Shown here one piece after another: positions 1-8,933 of a stretch of 64,000 nucleotides of DNA; positions within the stretch are counted from its first letter, which is position 1, and every line of letters begins with the position of its first letter. The translations under genes and the position numbers were made by a program. Below the pieces are notes generated by a model. The model was given only the letters and a program-made list of their open reading frames with translations. It did no database searches and was not told the origin of the DNA. The DNA is from Comamonas serinivorans (GTDB lineage: Bacteria; Pseudomonadota; Gammaproteobacteria; Burkholderiales; Burkholderiaceae_C): contig NZ_CP021455.1 in the NCBI RefSeq assembly GCF_002158865.1, forward strand, positions 4,262,501-4,326,500, in the 5' to 3' direction.

Positions 1-860
1 CGCTGCTCAAGCTGATCCTGGGCGAGCTGGACGCCGACTCGGGCCACATCAAGCGCGGCGCCAACCTGCAAGTCGCCTACTTCGACCAGATGCGCGACAC
101 CCTCAACCTCGATGCCACGCTGGAGGACTTCATCAGTCCCGGCAGCGAATGGATCGAGATCGGCCAGAAGCGCCAGCACGTGAAGAGTTACCTGGGCGAT
201 TTCCTGTTCAGCCCGGCGCGTGCGCATTCGCCCGTTCGCAGCCTGTCCGGCGGTGAACGCAACCGCCTGCTGCTGGCCCGCCTGTTTGCCCGGCCCGCCA
301 ACGTGCTGGTGCTGGACGAACCCACCAACGACCTCGACATCGACACCCTGGAATTGCTGGAAGACATGCTGGCCCAGTACGAAGGCACGGTGTTCCTCGT
401 CAGCCACGACCGCGCCTTCCTGGACAACGTGGTCACCAGCACGATTGCCTGGGACAGCCCCGGCCACTGGCGCGAATACGAAGGCGGGGTGGATGACTGG
501 CTGGCGCAAAGCGAGCGTTGGCGCGCCTTCGCCGACACGGTGCCGGCAGCGTCCCGCACGACGGCCCCCTCCGCGGCCGAGGCGTCGTCACCCGACAGCG
601 CAGCCCCTTCATCCGCCAGCCCGAGCGCCCCGCGGAAAAAGCTTTCCTACAAAGAGCAGCGCGAGTTCGATGCCCTGCCCCAGCAGATCGAAGCGCTGGA
701 GGCCGAGCAGACCGCCCTGCGCGCCGAACTGGCCGACGGCAGCCTGTACGCCAGCGACCTGGAGCGCGCCGTGGCCCTGCAGGCACGCGACACCGAGATC
801 GAAACCGCCTTGATGGATGCCCTGGAACGCTGGGAAGCCTTGGGCGCTCGCATGGGCTGA
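1..860 (+). CDS. uup: ABC-F family ATPase Uup, C-terminal part (5' end outside window)
   Basis: This is the 3' part of a duplicated-ATPase ABC-F protein, a soluble family acting on ribosomes or branched DNA intermediates. The open frame enters from upstream and ends at the TGA at 858-860. The second ATPase domain is visible: the signature LSGGERNRLLLARL, a Walker B followed by the D-loop (LVLDEPTNDLDID) and the switch histidine in SHDRAFLDN. An Ala/Pro/Ser-rich linker then leads to a charged C-terminal coiled coil (LSYKEQREFDALPQQIEALE onward), the DNA-binding tail typical of Uup rather than EttA. Function is assigned from family membership. The N-terminal ATPase domain cannot be checked here. 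Confidence 0.9.
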   Translation, partial: LLKLILGELDADSGHIKRGANLQVAYFDQMRDTLNLDATLEDFISPGSEWIEIGQKRQHVKSYLGDFLFSPARAHSPVRSLSGGERNRLLLARLFARPANVLVLDEPTNDLDIDTLELLEDMLAQYEGTVFLVSHDRAFLDNVVTSTIAWDSPGHWREYEGGVDDWLAQSERWRAFADTVPAASRTTAPSAAEASSPDSAAPSSASPSAPRKKLSYKEQREFDALPQQIEALEAEQTALRAELADGSLYASDLERAVALQARDTEIETALMDALERWEALGARMG

Positions 861-900
861 GCGTCACGTCGCATCTCAGATCGATTGTTGAATTTCAAGC

Positions 901-948
901 AGTATGACCCGATTTTCGTTTATCCAGAAACGGTGACCACCCCATACT
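901..948. repeat. 48-bp dyad element, copy 1
   Basis: Blocks AGTATG, CGTT, AACG and CATACT occur at spacings of 10, 8 and 10 bp. The arms between outer and inner blocks are not complementary. It begins 40 bp past the uup stop. Confidence 0.8.
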
Positions 949-1297
949 ACCTCACGCTCAACATCGAAGCCAGGATGCAACGTTCAACGTGACTCGCCGG
1001 CCGCATGCCCCATCGAACCACCAGACACGATGTACGCCGATGTGCGGGCCAAACCGTCCAACGTGAGGCGCCAAGCGGCCCACCCCGCACGCATCGGCAC
1101 CGCCGGCGCGTTTCGCGCCAGGCAAACCCTCACACACCGAACCACAGACCGTCGCAGCGAGGAACCGTCGAACTGCACGCACGCACGCGGTGGGACCCAC
1201 GGCGTGGCCCTGCCGCGCCGCGCACAGCCAACGCATCCGCTTCGCCCAGCTTATCGAGATCGCGCAACGCATCGGGCTTACGCAACATTTTTTGCGG

Positions 1298-1345
1298 GGT
1301 ATGGGGTTGTTGCCGATCTCCTGTAAACGGCAATGTCAGGATACC
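1298..1345. repeat. 48-bp dyad element, copy 2
   Basis: Blocks GGTATG, CGAT, AACG and GATACC occur at the standard 10/8/10 spacing. It is the second copy in the uup-anmK gap. Confidence 0.7.
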
Positions 1346-1462
1346 CCATGCACCAATCGCACTCAACGGGACCAACGCATGTGGGCGCATGGACCATGCT
1401 CCACACGGTGTGACGCAGACGCCCGCAGCCCTGACCAGCGCGCCAAAGGCTTCAGCCCAGCC

Positions 1463-2590
1463 TCATCGCGGGTAGATGGCCCCCAGGATGCGCGGCCCCT
1501 GGGCATGGGTGACGCTGGGCAGGTTGCCCGGCAGCCCCTGGCAGCAGCGCCAGGCCAACCAGGCAAACGCCGCCGCCTCGACCTCGTCGCTGGCCAGGCC
1601 ATGCATCTCTGCCGTTTCAAAGCACAACCCCGGCAATCGGCGCTGCAAGCGGCGCACCAGATCGCCATTTCGGCTGCCGCCCCCGCACAGGATCACGCGC
1701 GTGGCCGCCGGCGCGTGCCGCACGATGGCGTCGGCCGTGCTCTGCGCCGTCAGCTCGGCCAGCGTGGCCTGCACATCGACGGGTGACACATCCCCCACGG
1801 CCTGCAAACACCCCGTCAGCCAAGCCAAGTGGAAATCGTCGCGCCCCGTGCTCTTGGGCGGCTGCCGGGCAAAGAACGGGTGGGCCAGCAAGCGCTGCAG
1901 CAGCTCGGGCTGCACCCGTCCCGTCGCTGCCCATGCGCCATCGCGGTCATAGGGTGCCTTCAGGTGCCGCTCGCACCACAGGTCGAGCAGGGCATTGGCC
2001 GGTCCGGTATCCAACCCGCGCACCGCATCGCCCTCCAGGATGCTGATGTTGGCAATGCCGCCCCAGTTGAGGACCACGGTATCGCCCGCCGCCTTGCCCA
2101 GCCACGCCTGGTGAAAGGCTGGCACCAACGGCGCCCCCTGGCCGCCCGCCGCCAGATCGCGTGCACGCAGGTCGGCCACCACGGTGATGCCCGTCAACTC
2201 GGCCAACAACGCGGGCTGGTTGAGCTGCAAGGTGTAGCCATGGGGCAAGTCGGCCGACACCGCTTGCGGGTGATGGCGCACCGTTTGACCATGCGCGCCC
2301 AGCGCATCGATCGCCGCGGCCTGCAAGCCGGCGTCTGCGAGCACCCGCGTCACCGCTTCGGCATACAAGCGCACCAGGGCAATCGATGCCACCGAGGCCC
2401 GATGCAACTCGTTGGCCCCGGCGGCATTCAGCGCCAGCAACTCTTCGCGCAGCTCGCCGGGCATGGCCCGGTGCGCATGGGCCAGGCGCTGCATCGGCGC
2501 CTGGGCGTCGAAGCGCATCAGCACGGCATCCACCCCGTCCATGGAGGTGCCGGACATCAGGCCAATGGCGAGAAACGGTGCGTGGGTCAT
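1463..2590 (-). CDS. anmK: Anhydro-N-acetylmuramic acid kinase
   Basis: AnmK phosphorylates and opens 1,6-anhydro-MurNAc, the first cytoplasmic step in recycling cell-wall muropeptides. The 375-residue protein starts with the family hallmark GLMSGTSMDGVDAVL, an ATP-binding segment of the ASKHA fold. It also carries NWGGIANIS and DTGPANALLD, both typical of AnmK, and its length is normal. It lies downstream of the M23 peptidase gene on the same strand, so a cell-wall cleavage enzyme and a recycling enzyme sit side by side. A hairpin terminator at 2604-2627 separates them, so anmK may need its own promoter or read-through. Confidence 0.95.
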   Translation of the reverse strand: MTHAPFLAIGLMSGTSMDGVDAVLMRFDAQAPMQRLAHAHRAMPGELREELLALNAAGANELHRASVASIALVRLYAEAVTRVLADAGLQAAAIDALGAHGQTVRHHPQAVSADLPHGYTLQLNQPALLAELTGITVVADLRARDLAAGGQGAPLVPAFHQAWLGKAAGDTVVLNWGGIANISILEGDAVRGLDTGPANALLDLWCERHLKAPYDRDGAWAATGRVQPELLQRLLAHPFFARQPPKSTGRDDFHLAWLTGCLQAVGDVSPVDVQATLAELTAQSTADAIVRHAPAATRVILCGGGSRNGDLVRRLQRRLPGLCFETAEMHGLASDEVEAAAFAWLAWRCCQGLPGNLPSVTHAQGPRILGAIYPR

Positions 2591-2603
2591 GGTCGGCTAC
2601 ATG

Positions 2604-2627
2604 AAAAAAGCCGCGAAACGCGGCTTT
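2604..2627 (-). terminator. Intrinsic terminator downstream of the M23 peptidase gene
   Basis: Read on the minus strand, a GC-rich stem (GCCGCG / CGCGGC) with a short TTT-containing loop is followed by six T residues. It lies between the peptidase stop (2655) and the anmK start (2590). Confidence 0.75.
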
Positions 2628-2654
2628 GAATCGGAACAGGGATGGGCGACGGGC

Positions 2655-4001
2655 TCACTCACCCATCACACCGCTTTGCAATTGCTTGGCCGCCGCCATT
2701 TGGGTGCTCATGTAGGCCGACGCCGTCTTGAACACCTGGCGCAACTCGGGCGCGATGGGCTGGGTGCGGGCGTAGTCGGCCAACACCGCCGGGTCGTGCG
2801 GCTCGTTGTTGATGCGGAATTCGAAATGCAGGTGGGGGCCGGTGGCATAGCCGGTCGAGCCCACGGCGCCGATCGTGGTGCCTTGCGTGATCTTTTGACC
2901 CTGCGCAACGTCGATCCGGCTCAGGTGGGCATACACCGTGCTCTGGCCTTGGCCATGGTCCACGAACACCACGTTGCCATAGCCGCTCTGCACGCCGGCA
3001 AAGGTCACCTGACCATCGCCCACCGTGCGCACCGGCGTGCCGGTGGGCGCCGCGTAATCGACCCCCGAATGCTCGCGCACGTAGCCGAAGATGGGGTGAT
3101 TGCGGCTGCCGAAGTTGCTCGACACGCGCGTGAACGCCAAGGGCGCCACGGTGTAGCTGCGCTTGAGGCTCTTGCCGTCAGGGGTGTAGTAGCCGCCGTT
3201 GCCCGGGGTCTGCTCGAACCACATGGCCTGGTTGCGCTTGCCCCGGTTGATGAACTCGGCCGACAGCACACGCCCTGCACGCAGCGCCTCGCCATCGGCC
3301 TCCATCACCTCGTACACCAGCGTGAACCGATCACCGCGGCGCACCGACCGGTGGAAATCGACCAGACCGGAAAAGATCTCGGTCAGCTGGTCGGTCACCG
3401 AATCGGGAATGCGCGCCTCGTCCATCGCCGTGAACAGCTTGGAATCGACCTGGCCGCTCACCACCCGTGTGGCAGCAGTCAGCGGCGCCGACTCGACGCG
3501 CGACAGCAGGCCCTGGTCGTCGCGCTCGACCACCAGCCGCGAAAACTTCACGGCCTCGTCTCCATCGATCCAACGGGTGGTCAGCGACACCAGGCGCTGG
3601 CGCTCGTCAACCTGCGCCGACACCGTGCGCCCCGACGTGCCCAGCAACGCCTCGCGCACCGATTTGTTCTGGCGGATGAAGGCTGCGGCTTCGGCATCGA
3701 CCACCCCCAGGCGGCTCAGCAACGAGTCGGCGGTGTCGTTCTGGCGCGAGGTGTCCTGACGGCTCAACTGGAAGCTGTAGCCCTCCAGCGCCTTGACCTG
3801 TTCGGCCAGGCCTTGCGTCTGCACCGAATGCGTGATCTCACGAACTTTTACATTGCTGTCGGTGGCGCTGCCATTGGCCACGGCGAAGGCCCCACCACCG
3901 CCCAACAGGAACACCGCTGCCAAAGCGGCCGTCACGCGCTGAGGGTGACGCTGGAGGGAATCGGCCATCGCCAACGATGCGTTGATGAATGTTTGTTTCA
4001 C
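2655..4001 (-). CDS. M23 family murein endopeptidase (MepM-like)
   Basis: A predicted inner-membrane or periplasmic zinc endopeptidase that cleaves peptidoglycan cross-links. The 448-residue protein has a short cytoplasmic N-terminus and one hydrophobic anchor around residues 24-42. A long periplasmic region with an OapA/Csd3-like middle part follows, then a C-terminal LytM domain. Zinc ligands are visible in the motifs HSGVDYAAP (H and D) and HLHFEF. The gene is divergent from tyrS and is followed by a terminator and then anmK, an arrangement common in Burkholderiales. Its closest named relative is MepM/YebA, but orthology cannot be settled by eye. Confidence 0.9.
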   Translation of the reverse strand: MKQTFINASLAMADSLQRHPQRVTAALAAVFLLGGGGAFAVANGSATDSNVKVREITHSVQTQGLAEQVKALEGYSFQLSRQDTSRQNDTADSLLSRLGVVDAEAAAFIRQNKSVREALLGTSGRTVSAQVDERQRLVSLTTRWIDGDEAVKFSRLVVERDDQGLLSRVESAPLTAATRVVSGQVDSKLFTAMDEARIPDSVTDQLTEIFSGLVDFHRSVRRGDRFTLVYEVMEADGEALRAGRVLSAEFINRGKRNQAMWFEQTPGNGGYYTPDGKSLKRSYTVAPLAFTRVSSNFGSRNHPIFGYVREHSGVDYAAPTGTPVRTVGDGQVTFAGVQSGYGNVVFVDHGQGQSTVYAHLSRIDVAQGQKITQGTTIGAVGSTGYATGPHLHFEFRINNEPHDPAVLADYARTQPIAPELRQVFKTASAYMSTQMAAAKQLQSGVMGE

Positions 4002-4202
4002 GAGAACCTGTCTTGCCCGCCAGGGATGTCGGGGTGATGGCCCATACCATCGATCGGCACCGGGCAGAAGCCCGATCCGCCCCGGAAACGGCGCGCAAGT
4101 GTGAAAATTGCATGAAGTTTGGCCGCATAAAATGCTTTGAGCTGCGACCAGCGATAGCTTCAGTATATCGACGTAGGTAGATGCCTACAATAAATTATCC
4201 CT

Positions 4203-5435
4203 ATGAATGCCCCTGCTGTTACACGCCATCCGGTCACCGATCGGGTCCGCGAAGCGTTGGCCATCACCTTGCGTGGCGCCGACGAATTGATCCCCGAATC
4301 CGACTGGCTGCAGAAGCTGGCCCGGGCGGAAGCCACGGGTGAGCCGCTGCGGATCAAGCTCGGGCTGGACCCCACCGCGCCCGACATCCACATCGGCCAC
4401 ACGGTGGTGCTCAATAAATTGCGCCAATTGCAGAACCTGGGGCACACGGTCATCTTCCTGATCGGCGACTTCACCAGCCTGATCGGCGACCCCTCGGGCC
4501 GCAACAGCACGCGCCCCCCGCTGTCGGCCGAGCAGATCCGCGTCAACGCCGAGACCTACCGCGAGCAGGCCTACAAGATCCTCGACCCCGAGCGCACCGA
4601 GCTGCGCTACAACTCCGAGTGGTGCGACCAACTGGGCGCGCGCGGCATGATCCAGCTCGCCGCCAAGTACACGGTGGCCCGCATGATGGAGCGCAACGAC
4701 TTCCACCAGCGCTTCACCGAGGGCAGCTCCATCAGCCTGCACGAGTTCCTCTACCCGCTGATGCAGGGCTATGACTCCGTCGCCCTGAAGTCGGACCTGG
4801 AACTGGGCGGCACCGACCAGAAGTTCAACCTGCTCATGGGCCGCCACCTGCAGCAGGAGCACGGGCAGGAGCCACAGTGCGTGCTGACCATGCCGCTGCT
4901 GGTGGGGCTGGACGGCGAGCACAAGATGTCCAAGTCCAAGCACAACTACATCGGCATCACCGAGGACGCGAACACCATGTTCGCCAAGACCTTGTCGATC
5001 TCGGACGACCTGATGTGGGACTGGTACACGCTGCTGTCGTTCAAGTCCCTGGCCGAAATCGACGCCCTGAAGGCCGAGGTGACGGGCGGACGCAACCCCA
5101 AGGACGCCAAGGTCATGCTGGCCAAGGAGATCACGGCGCGATTCCATTCGGCCGCGGCGGCCGACGCGGCCGAGCAGGACTTCGCATTGCGCAGCAAGGG
5201 CGGCATCCCCGACGAGATTCCGGAGCTGACGCTGACCGGTGCACCGGTGGGCATCGGCGCACTCATCAAGCAAGCCAACCTGGCCGCCTCCACCGGTGAA
5301 GCCAACCGCCTCATCGACGGCGGTGGCGTGCGCATCGACGGCCAGGTCGTCAGCGATCGCGGCCTCAAGCTGGATGTGGGGACGTATGTGCTGCAGGTGG
5401 GCAAGCGCAAGTTCGCGCGCGTGACCCTGAGCTGA
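4203..5435 (+). CDS. tyrS: Tyrosyl-tRNA synthetase
   Basis: A class I aminoacyl-tRNA synthetase that charges tRNA-Tyr. The 410-residue protein has the HIGH motif at residues 63-66 and KMSKS at 241-245, with the catalytic domain between them and an S4 RNA-binding domain at the C-terminus (about residues 345-405). The KMSKS-type sequence and the spacing match the TyrRZ subtype rather than E. coli TyrS. The start at 4203 is the first ATG of the frame and precedes conserved N-terminal sequence. The ribosome-binding site is weak. The gene is divergent from the M23 peptidase gene with a 200-bp gap. Confidence 0.97.
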   Translation: MNAPAVTRHPVTDRVREALAITLRGADELIPESDWLQKLARAEATGEPLRIKLGLDPTAPDIHIGHTVVLNKLRQLQNLGHTVIFLIGDFTSLIGDPSGRNSTRPPLSAEQIRVNAETYREQAYKILDPERTELRYNSEWCDQLGARGMIQLAAKYTVARMMERNDFHQRFTEGSSISLHEFLYPLMQGYDSVALKSDLELGGTDQKFNLLMGRHLQQEHGQEPQCVLTMPLLVGLDGEHKMSKSKHNYIGITEDANTMFAKTLSISDDLMWDWYTLLSFKSLAEIDALKAEVTGGRNPKDAKVMLAKEITARFHSAAAADAAEQDFALRSKGGIPDEIPELTLTGAPVGIGALIKQANLAASTGEANRLIDGGGVRIDGQVVSDRGLKLDVGTYVLQVGKRKFARVTLS

Positions 5436-5606
5436 GTCGCGCACGGCCAAGGCCCAGGCCTGGCGGACGCGGCGCACCGGGGGTCTGGCGATCAACGCGG
5501 TCAGCCGTGGCCTCAGACATGGCGTCCAACCGCTGCGCCAGCCGGGCTGCGAACCGCCCAGTGCCCCGCACAGAGCATCGAAGCCTGGCAGATCACCCCA
5601 TGAAGC

Positions 5607-5654
5607 AGTATGGCCGGGTTGTCGTTCAAATTTGAACGACAACCCGGCCATACT
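5607..5654. repeat. 48-bp dyad element, copy 3 (perfect palindrome)
   Basis: Blocks AGTATG, CGTT, AACG and CATACT at the standard spacing. This is the only copy in which all 24 bp of each half are exactly complementary, so the RNA could fold into a continuous hairpin. It lies between convergent tyrS and the four-cysteine-repeat gene, 23 bp from the latter's stop codon. Confidence 0.85.
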
Positions 5655-5677
5655 GCCTTTCAACACACCAACGCGCG

Positions 5678-6229
5678 TCAGTTGCTGGGCTGGGTGTGCT
5701 GCGGCGCCAGGGCCTTGCACTCGGCCGAGCTCCAGTCGTTCTTGCAATGCGCCCAGCCGCAGGCGTTGCGGCGGAAGGGGTTGTTACCCGCCTCGGTCAG
5801 GCACTTGCCCAGCGGCGTGTTCGAGCGGCCGCCCTGGTCGCCGATGACGTTGCCGCCACTGGCCGGACAGGCCCCCTGGCCCCAGCGCCCCTGGCAGTGC
5901 TGGCGCATGCAACGGTCGCGTGCCACGGGGTTCATGCCCACGTGGTCCATGCAGCTCTTGAGGCTGGCGTTGGGGTCCGCCGAGGGATCGGCGCTCGAGC
6001 GGTAGGGCTGGTCCTTGGTCGACCGCGGCGCGGCTTTCGCCGCAGGCGCCGGGCTGCGCTGGCCCTGCTGCTGGCTTTGTTCAGCGCGGTGCTTGCGAAC
6101 GGCTTCGATGGCCTCGCGCGAATTCTGGGCCTGCGCATCCACGCCGGCCGTCAGCGTCGTCACGGCCACCGCCAGCACGGCCAGGCCATGGCCCATGCGC
6201 CGCAGCAGGGTTTGCCATTGGGGTCTCAT
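5678..6229 (-). CDS. Secreted protein with two tandem four-cysteine repeats, function unknown
   Basis: I do not recognise this family. The 183-residue protein has a signal peptide (Arg-rich start, hydrophobic stretch, cleavage likely after AQA near residue 34), then a Gln/Pro/Ala-rich linker. Two repeats follow with identical cysteine spacing, C-x13-C-x4-C-x8-C. Both share the pattern G-x-NP-x2-R within the first interval and H before the third Cys. Four cysteines per unit suggest disulphide-bonded or metal-binding periplasmic domains. The start at 6229 is preceded by GAGGAG at good spacing, and an in-frame ATG at 6250 is a weaker alternative. It is divergent from dtd. Confidence 0.75.
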   Translation of the reverse strand: MRPQWQTLLRRMGHGLAVLAVAVTTLTAGVDAQAQNSREAIEAVRKHRAEQSQQQGQRSPAPAAKAAPRSTKDQPYRSSADPSADPNASLKSCMDHVGMNPVARDRCMRQHCQGRWGQGACPASGGNVIGDQGGRSNTPLGKCLTEAGNNPFRRNACGWAHCKNDWSSAECKALAPQHTQPSN

Positions 6230-6271
6230 GCATACTCCTCGGTTGTTCATCCATGGGCACTGTAGCCAAGA

Positions 6272-6730
6272 ATGATTGCCTTGATCCAGCGCGTGTTGCA
6301 AGCCAATGTGACAGTGGGCGGCCGCACCACCGGCGCCATCGGCCGCGGCCTGCTGGTCCTGCTGTGCGCCGAACGCGGGGACGACACCGCCACCGGCGAG
6401 CGCCTGCTGGCCAAGCTGCTCAAGCTGCGCGTGTTCGCCGACCCCGCCGGCAAGATGAACCTCAGCGTGCAGGACGTGCAGGGCGGCCTGCTGATCGTGA
6501 GCCAGTTCACGCTGGCGGCAGACGTGTGGAGCGGCAACCGCCCCAGCTTTGGCGCCGCCGCCCCACCCGAGCTGGGACGTGCGCTGTACGAGCACGTGGT
6601 GGCGCGCGCCCGCGCGCTGCACCCCACCGTGGCCACGGGGGAATTCGGCGCCGACATGCAGGTGCAGCTCGTCAACGACGGCCCGGTGACGATCCCGATG
6701 CGGGTGGCGCCCGTGAGCCTCGCTGGCTGA
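6272..6730 (+). CDS. dtd: D-aminoacyl-tRNA deacylase
   Basis: Dtd hydrolyses D-amino acids wrongly attached to tRNA and clears glycyl-tRNA-Ala. The 152-residue length matches the family. The two active-site signatures are visible, SQFTL (residues about 77-81) and NDGPVT near the C-terminus, which carries the cross-subunit Gly-Pro motif. The start MIALIQRV is the canonical N-terminus. It is divergent from the cysteine-repeat gene with a 42-bp gap, so the two promoters must overlap closely. Confidence 0.96.
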   Translation: MIALIQRVLQANVTVGGRTTGAIGRGLLVLLCAERGDDTATGERLLAKLLKLRVFADPAGKMNLSVQDVQGGLLIVSQFTLAADVWSGNRPSFGAAAPPELGRALYEHVVARARALHPTVATGEFGADMQVQLVNDGPVTIPMRVAPVSLAG

Positions 6731-7275
6731 CCGCTTCGGCTGGCTTCCGTTGCGGCGTCCTCGGGAAATGCTGGGCCAGGGCGCGTGGGCGGTGCAATTC
6801 GTTGTTGCCCCTTGACGCCCTTGTGCCGCGGCGGCATCCCTCGGATGCAACCTGCAGGCTCGAGCCGTGCAGGGACGCCTCATGCTGTGGAGTAGTCCCT
6901 CACTCCCGTTTTTCAATCAATGATGACAAGGCCATACTGCTTTTCAGTTGTGAGGGGTTGGGCACTGTCCCTCGGCGAACACCCCTCATCCAGCCCGACA
7001 TGCGCGTCTCGGCGCGCCGTTGCATCGCCGATCTGGGCGAGACGCGCGAGCCGCTGGCGCTGGCGCTGCTCGCATCCCGGGCACGTGGCGCGGCCCGCCT
7101 CGCGCGGCCCTTCACCACGCCGGATCGCCTGTGCGGCAACCCCGATTCCATGGGCCAGGCCCGCGCATGACCTGGCGCCAGCCCGCCGCCTTTGACGCGC
7201 GGGCGATTGGCCGCGCCCCGCGACGGTGCAAAAATGCCCAGTTCCGCCCGTCCGGGCAAGCTATCCCACACGCGC
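6731..7275. other. Intergenic region between dtd and the acyl-CoA dehydrogenase
   Basis: It holds one dyad element at 6891-6938. From about 7000 to 7170 a plus-strand frame has coding-like third positions (residues MRVSARRCIADLGETREPLA) but matches no family I know. It may be a gene remnant. Confidence 0.45.
6891..6938. repeat. 48-bp dyad element, copy 4
   Basis: Blocks AGTAGT, CGTT, AATG and CATACT at the standard spacing. The left outer and right inner blocks deviate from consensus. Confidence 0.65.
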
Positions 7276-8439
7276 ATGGACTTCGCACTCAACGAACAGC
7301 AGCAGCAAATCGTCGACGCCATCGAAAAGGTGTGCACGCCGTTTGATGCCGACTACTGGCTGGCCCGCGACAACGACGGCGAATTCCCCGAGGCCTTCTA
7401 CAACGCCCTGGCCCAGTCGGGCTGGCTGGGCATCGCCATGCCCGAAGAGTTCGGCGGGGCCGGCCTGGGCATCACCGAGGCGGCGCTGATGATGCACACC
7501 ATCGCCGGCACCGGCGCGGGCCTGTCGGGCGCGTCGGCCGTGCACATGAACATCTTCGGCCTGCACCCGGTCGTGGTCTACGGCACGCAGGCGCAGAAGG
7601 CGCGCATGCTGCCGCCGCTGATCGCCGGCAAGGACAAGGCCTGCTTCGGCGTGACCGAGCCCAACACTGGACTCAACACCCTCAAGCTCAAGACCCGCGC
7701 CGTGCGCGACGGCGACCACTACGTGGTGCACGGCCAGAAGGTGTTCATCTCGACCGCGCAGGAGGCCAACAAAATCCTGCTGCTGGCCCGCACCAAGCCG
7801 GTGGAAGACTGCAAGGGCACCGAAGGCCTGAGCCTGTTCTACACCGACCTCGACCGCAGCACGGTCGAAGTGCGCGAGATCCCCAAGATGGGCCGCAAGT
7901 GCGTGGACACCAACCAGGTCTTCATCGACGGCCTACGCGTGCCCGTCGAAGACCGCATCGGCGAAGAGCACAAGGGCTTCGAATACATCCTGCACGGCAT
8001 GAACCCCGAGCGCATCCTCATCGCGTCCGAGGCCATCGGCCTGGGCCGCGCGGCCCTCAAGCGCGCCGCGCACTACGCGGGCGAGCGCATCGTGTTCGAC
8101 CGCCCGATCGGCAAGAACCAGGGCATCCAGCACCCGCTGGCCGAGCGCTGGATCGAGCTGGAAGCCGCCTTCCTGCTGGCCATGAAAGCCGCCTGGCTGT
8201 ACGACCAGCACAAACCCTGCGGGGCCGAGGCCAACGCCGCCAAGTTCTTTGGCGCCGAAGCCGGCTACCGCGCCTGCGAAACCGCCATCTTCACGCATGG
8301 CGGCATGGGCTACGCCAAGGAATTCCACGTCGAGCGCTACATGCGCGAGAGCTGGATCCCCCGCCTGGCCCCCATCAGCCCGCAGCTGATCCTGTGCTTC
8401 ATCGCCGAAAAGGTGCTGGGGCTGCCGAAGTCGTATTAA
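7276..8439 (+). CDS. Acyl-CoA dehydrogenase family protein
   Basis: A FAD-dependent acyl-CoA dehydrogenase oxidising an acyl-CoA to its enoyl-CoA and passing electrons to ETF. The 387-residue protein shows the three-domain family layout. An N-terminal helical domain (LNEQQQQIVDAIEKVC) is followed by the middle beta domain with CFGVTEPNTG (substrate and FAD contacts). The C-terminal helical domain ends in GGMGYAKEFHVERYMRES. The start at 7276 gives the usual MDFxL N-terminus; upstream in-frame ATGs add non-family sequence. No acyl-CoA ligase or thiolase is adjacent, so the substrate cannot be inferred. Confidence 0.9.
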   Translation: MDFALNEQQQQIVDAIEKVCTPFDADYWLARDNDGEFPEAFYNALAQSGWLGIAMPEEFGGAGLGITEAALMMHTIAGTGAGLSGASAVHMNIFGLHPVVVYGTQAQKARMLPPLIAGKDKACFGVTEPNTGLNTLKLKTRAVRDGDHYVVHGQKVFISTAQEANKILLLARTKPVEDCKGTEGLSLFYTDLDRSTVEVREIPKMGRKCVDTNQVFIDGLRVPVEDRIGEEHKGFEYILHGMNPERILIASEAIGLGRAALKRAAHYAGERIVFDRPIGKNQGIQHPLAERWIELEAAFLLAMKAAWLYDQHKPCGAEANAAKFFGAEAGYRACETAIFTHGGMGYAKEFHVERYMRESWIPRLAPISPQLILCFIAEKVLGLPKSY

Positions 8440-8442
8440 TGG

Positions 8443-8490
8443 GGTATTACATGCCTACTCCTATAAATCTGGCGGCAAGCTTTGCATACT
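8443..8490. repeat. 48-bp dyad element, copy 5 (degenerate)
   Basis: Blocks GGTATT, TCCT, GGCG and CATACT at the standard spacing, starting 3 bp after the acyl-CoA dehydrogenase stop. The inner blocks are poor, so this is the weakest of the intergenic copies. Confidence 0.45.
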
Positions 8491-8561
8491 GCCAATGATG
8501 TGCTGGTGTGACCGTTTGGCTGTGCAGCTGAACCTTTGTCGACGGACCGAGTCGCAGCGGC

Positions 8562-8930
8562 ATGCATGCACCTTTGCGATGGATCTGTGGTGGCCTGGCC
8601 TTGGCGGCTGGCTTTGTCCTGCTGTGGCCGCCGATTGATGAATCGGTCAGCAAGGCGCAAGTCACCTGCGTTCAGTTCAACGACGTGGACAAGGCCATTG
8701 CGCTGTACCGCACGGCGCATGGGCGTCCACCTGCACAACTGACCGACTTGCTGCCTGAGCAATTGCGCGAGCTGCCAGTCGATTCCTGGGGCCGGTCCAT
8801 GCGCTATCGGGTTTTGAGTGAGAACGGCTGGTCGCTGCACTCAGCCGGGCCCAATGGGCAAGACGAGGGCGGCGGGGGAGACGACCTGCGCTGGGACCCT
8901 GTGGCAGAGGTCTGCCAGGTGAAGGAGTGA
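8562..8930 (+). CDS. GspG-like pseudopilin-domain protein without prepilin signal
   Basis: A 122-residue membrane-anchored protein. It has one N-terminal hydrophobic segment (about residues 7-23) and then a globular part resembling the C-terminal domain of type II secretion major pseudopilins: an AIALYRTAHGRPP helix, a LPVDSWGRSMRYR turn, and a SAGPNGQDEGGGGDDL stretch like the calcium-binding loop of GspG. The G/E prepilin-peptidase site and the long GspG N-terminal helix are absent, so it is probably not assembled as a pilin. It is followed 3 bp later by a frameshifted relative. The role is unknown. Confidence 0.6.
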   Translation: MHAPLRWICGGLALAAGFVLLWPPIDESVSKAQVTCVQFNDVDKAIALYRTAHGRPPAQLTDLLPEQLRELPVDSWGRSMRYRVLSENGWSLHSAGPNGQDEGGGGDDLRWDPVAEVCQVKE

Positions 8931-8933
8931 TGC

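Larger units (their letters stand above)
861..1462. other. Convergent intergenic region with two 48-bp dyad elements
   Basis: This gap lies between the 3' ends of uup and anmK. Open frames here show no recognisable protein and no steady codon bias. The only structure I see is two copies of the dispersed dyad element, at 901-948 and 1298-1345. Confidence 0.6.

Noticed and set aside
4162..4209. AGTATA before tyrS as a dyad element
   Set aside because: No CGTT/AACG or right outer block at the proper spacing; a short stem GTAGG/CCTAC is the only structure.
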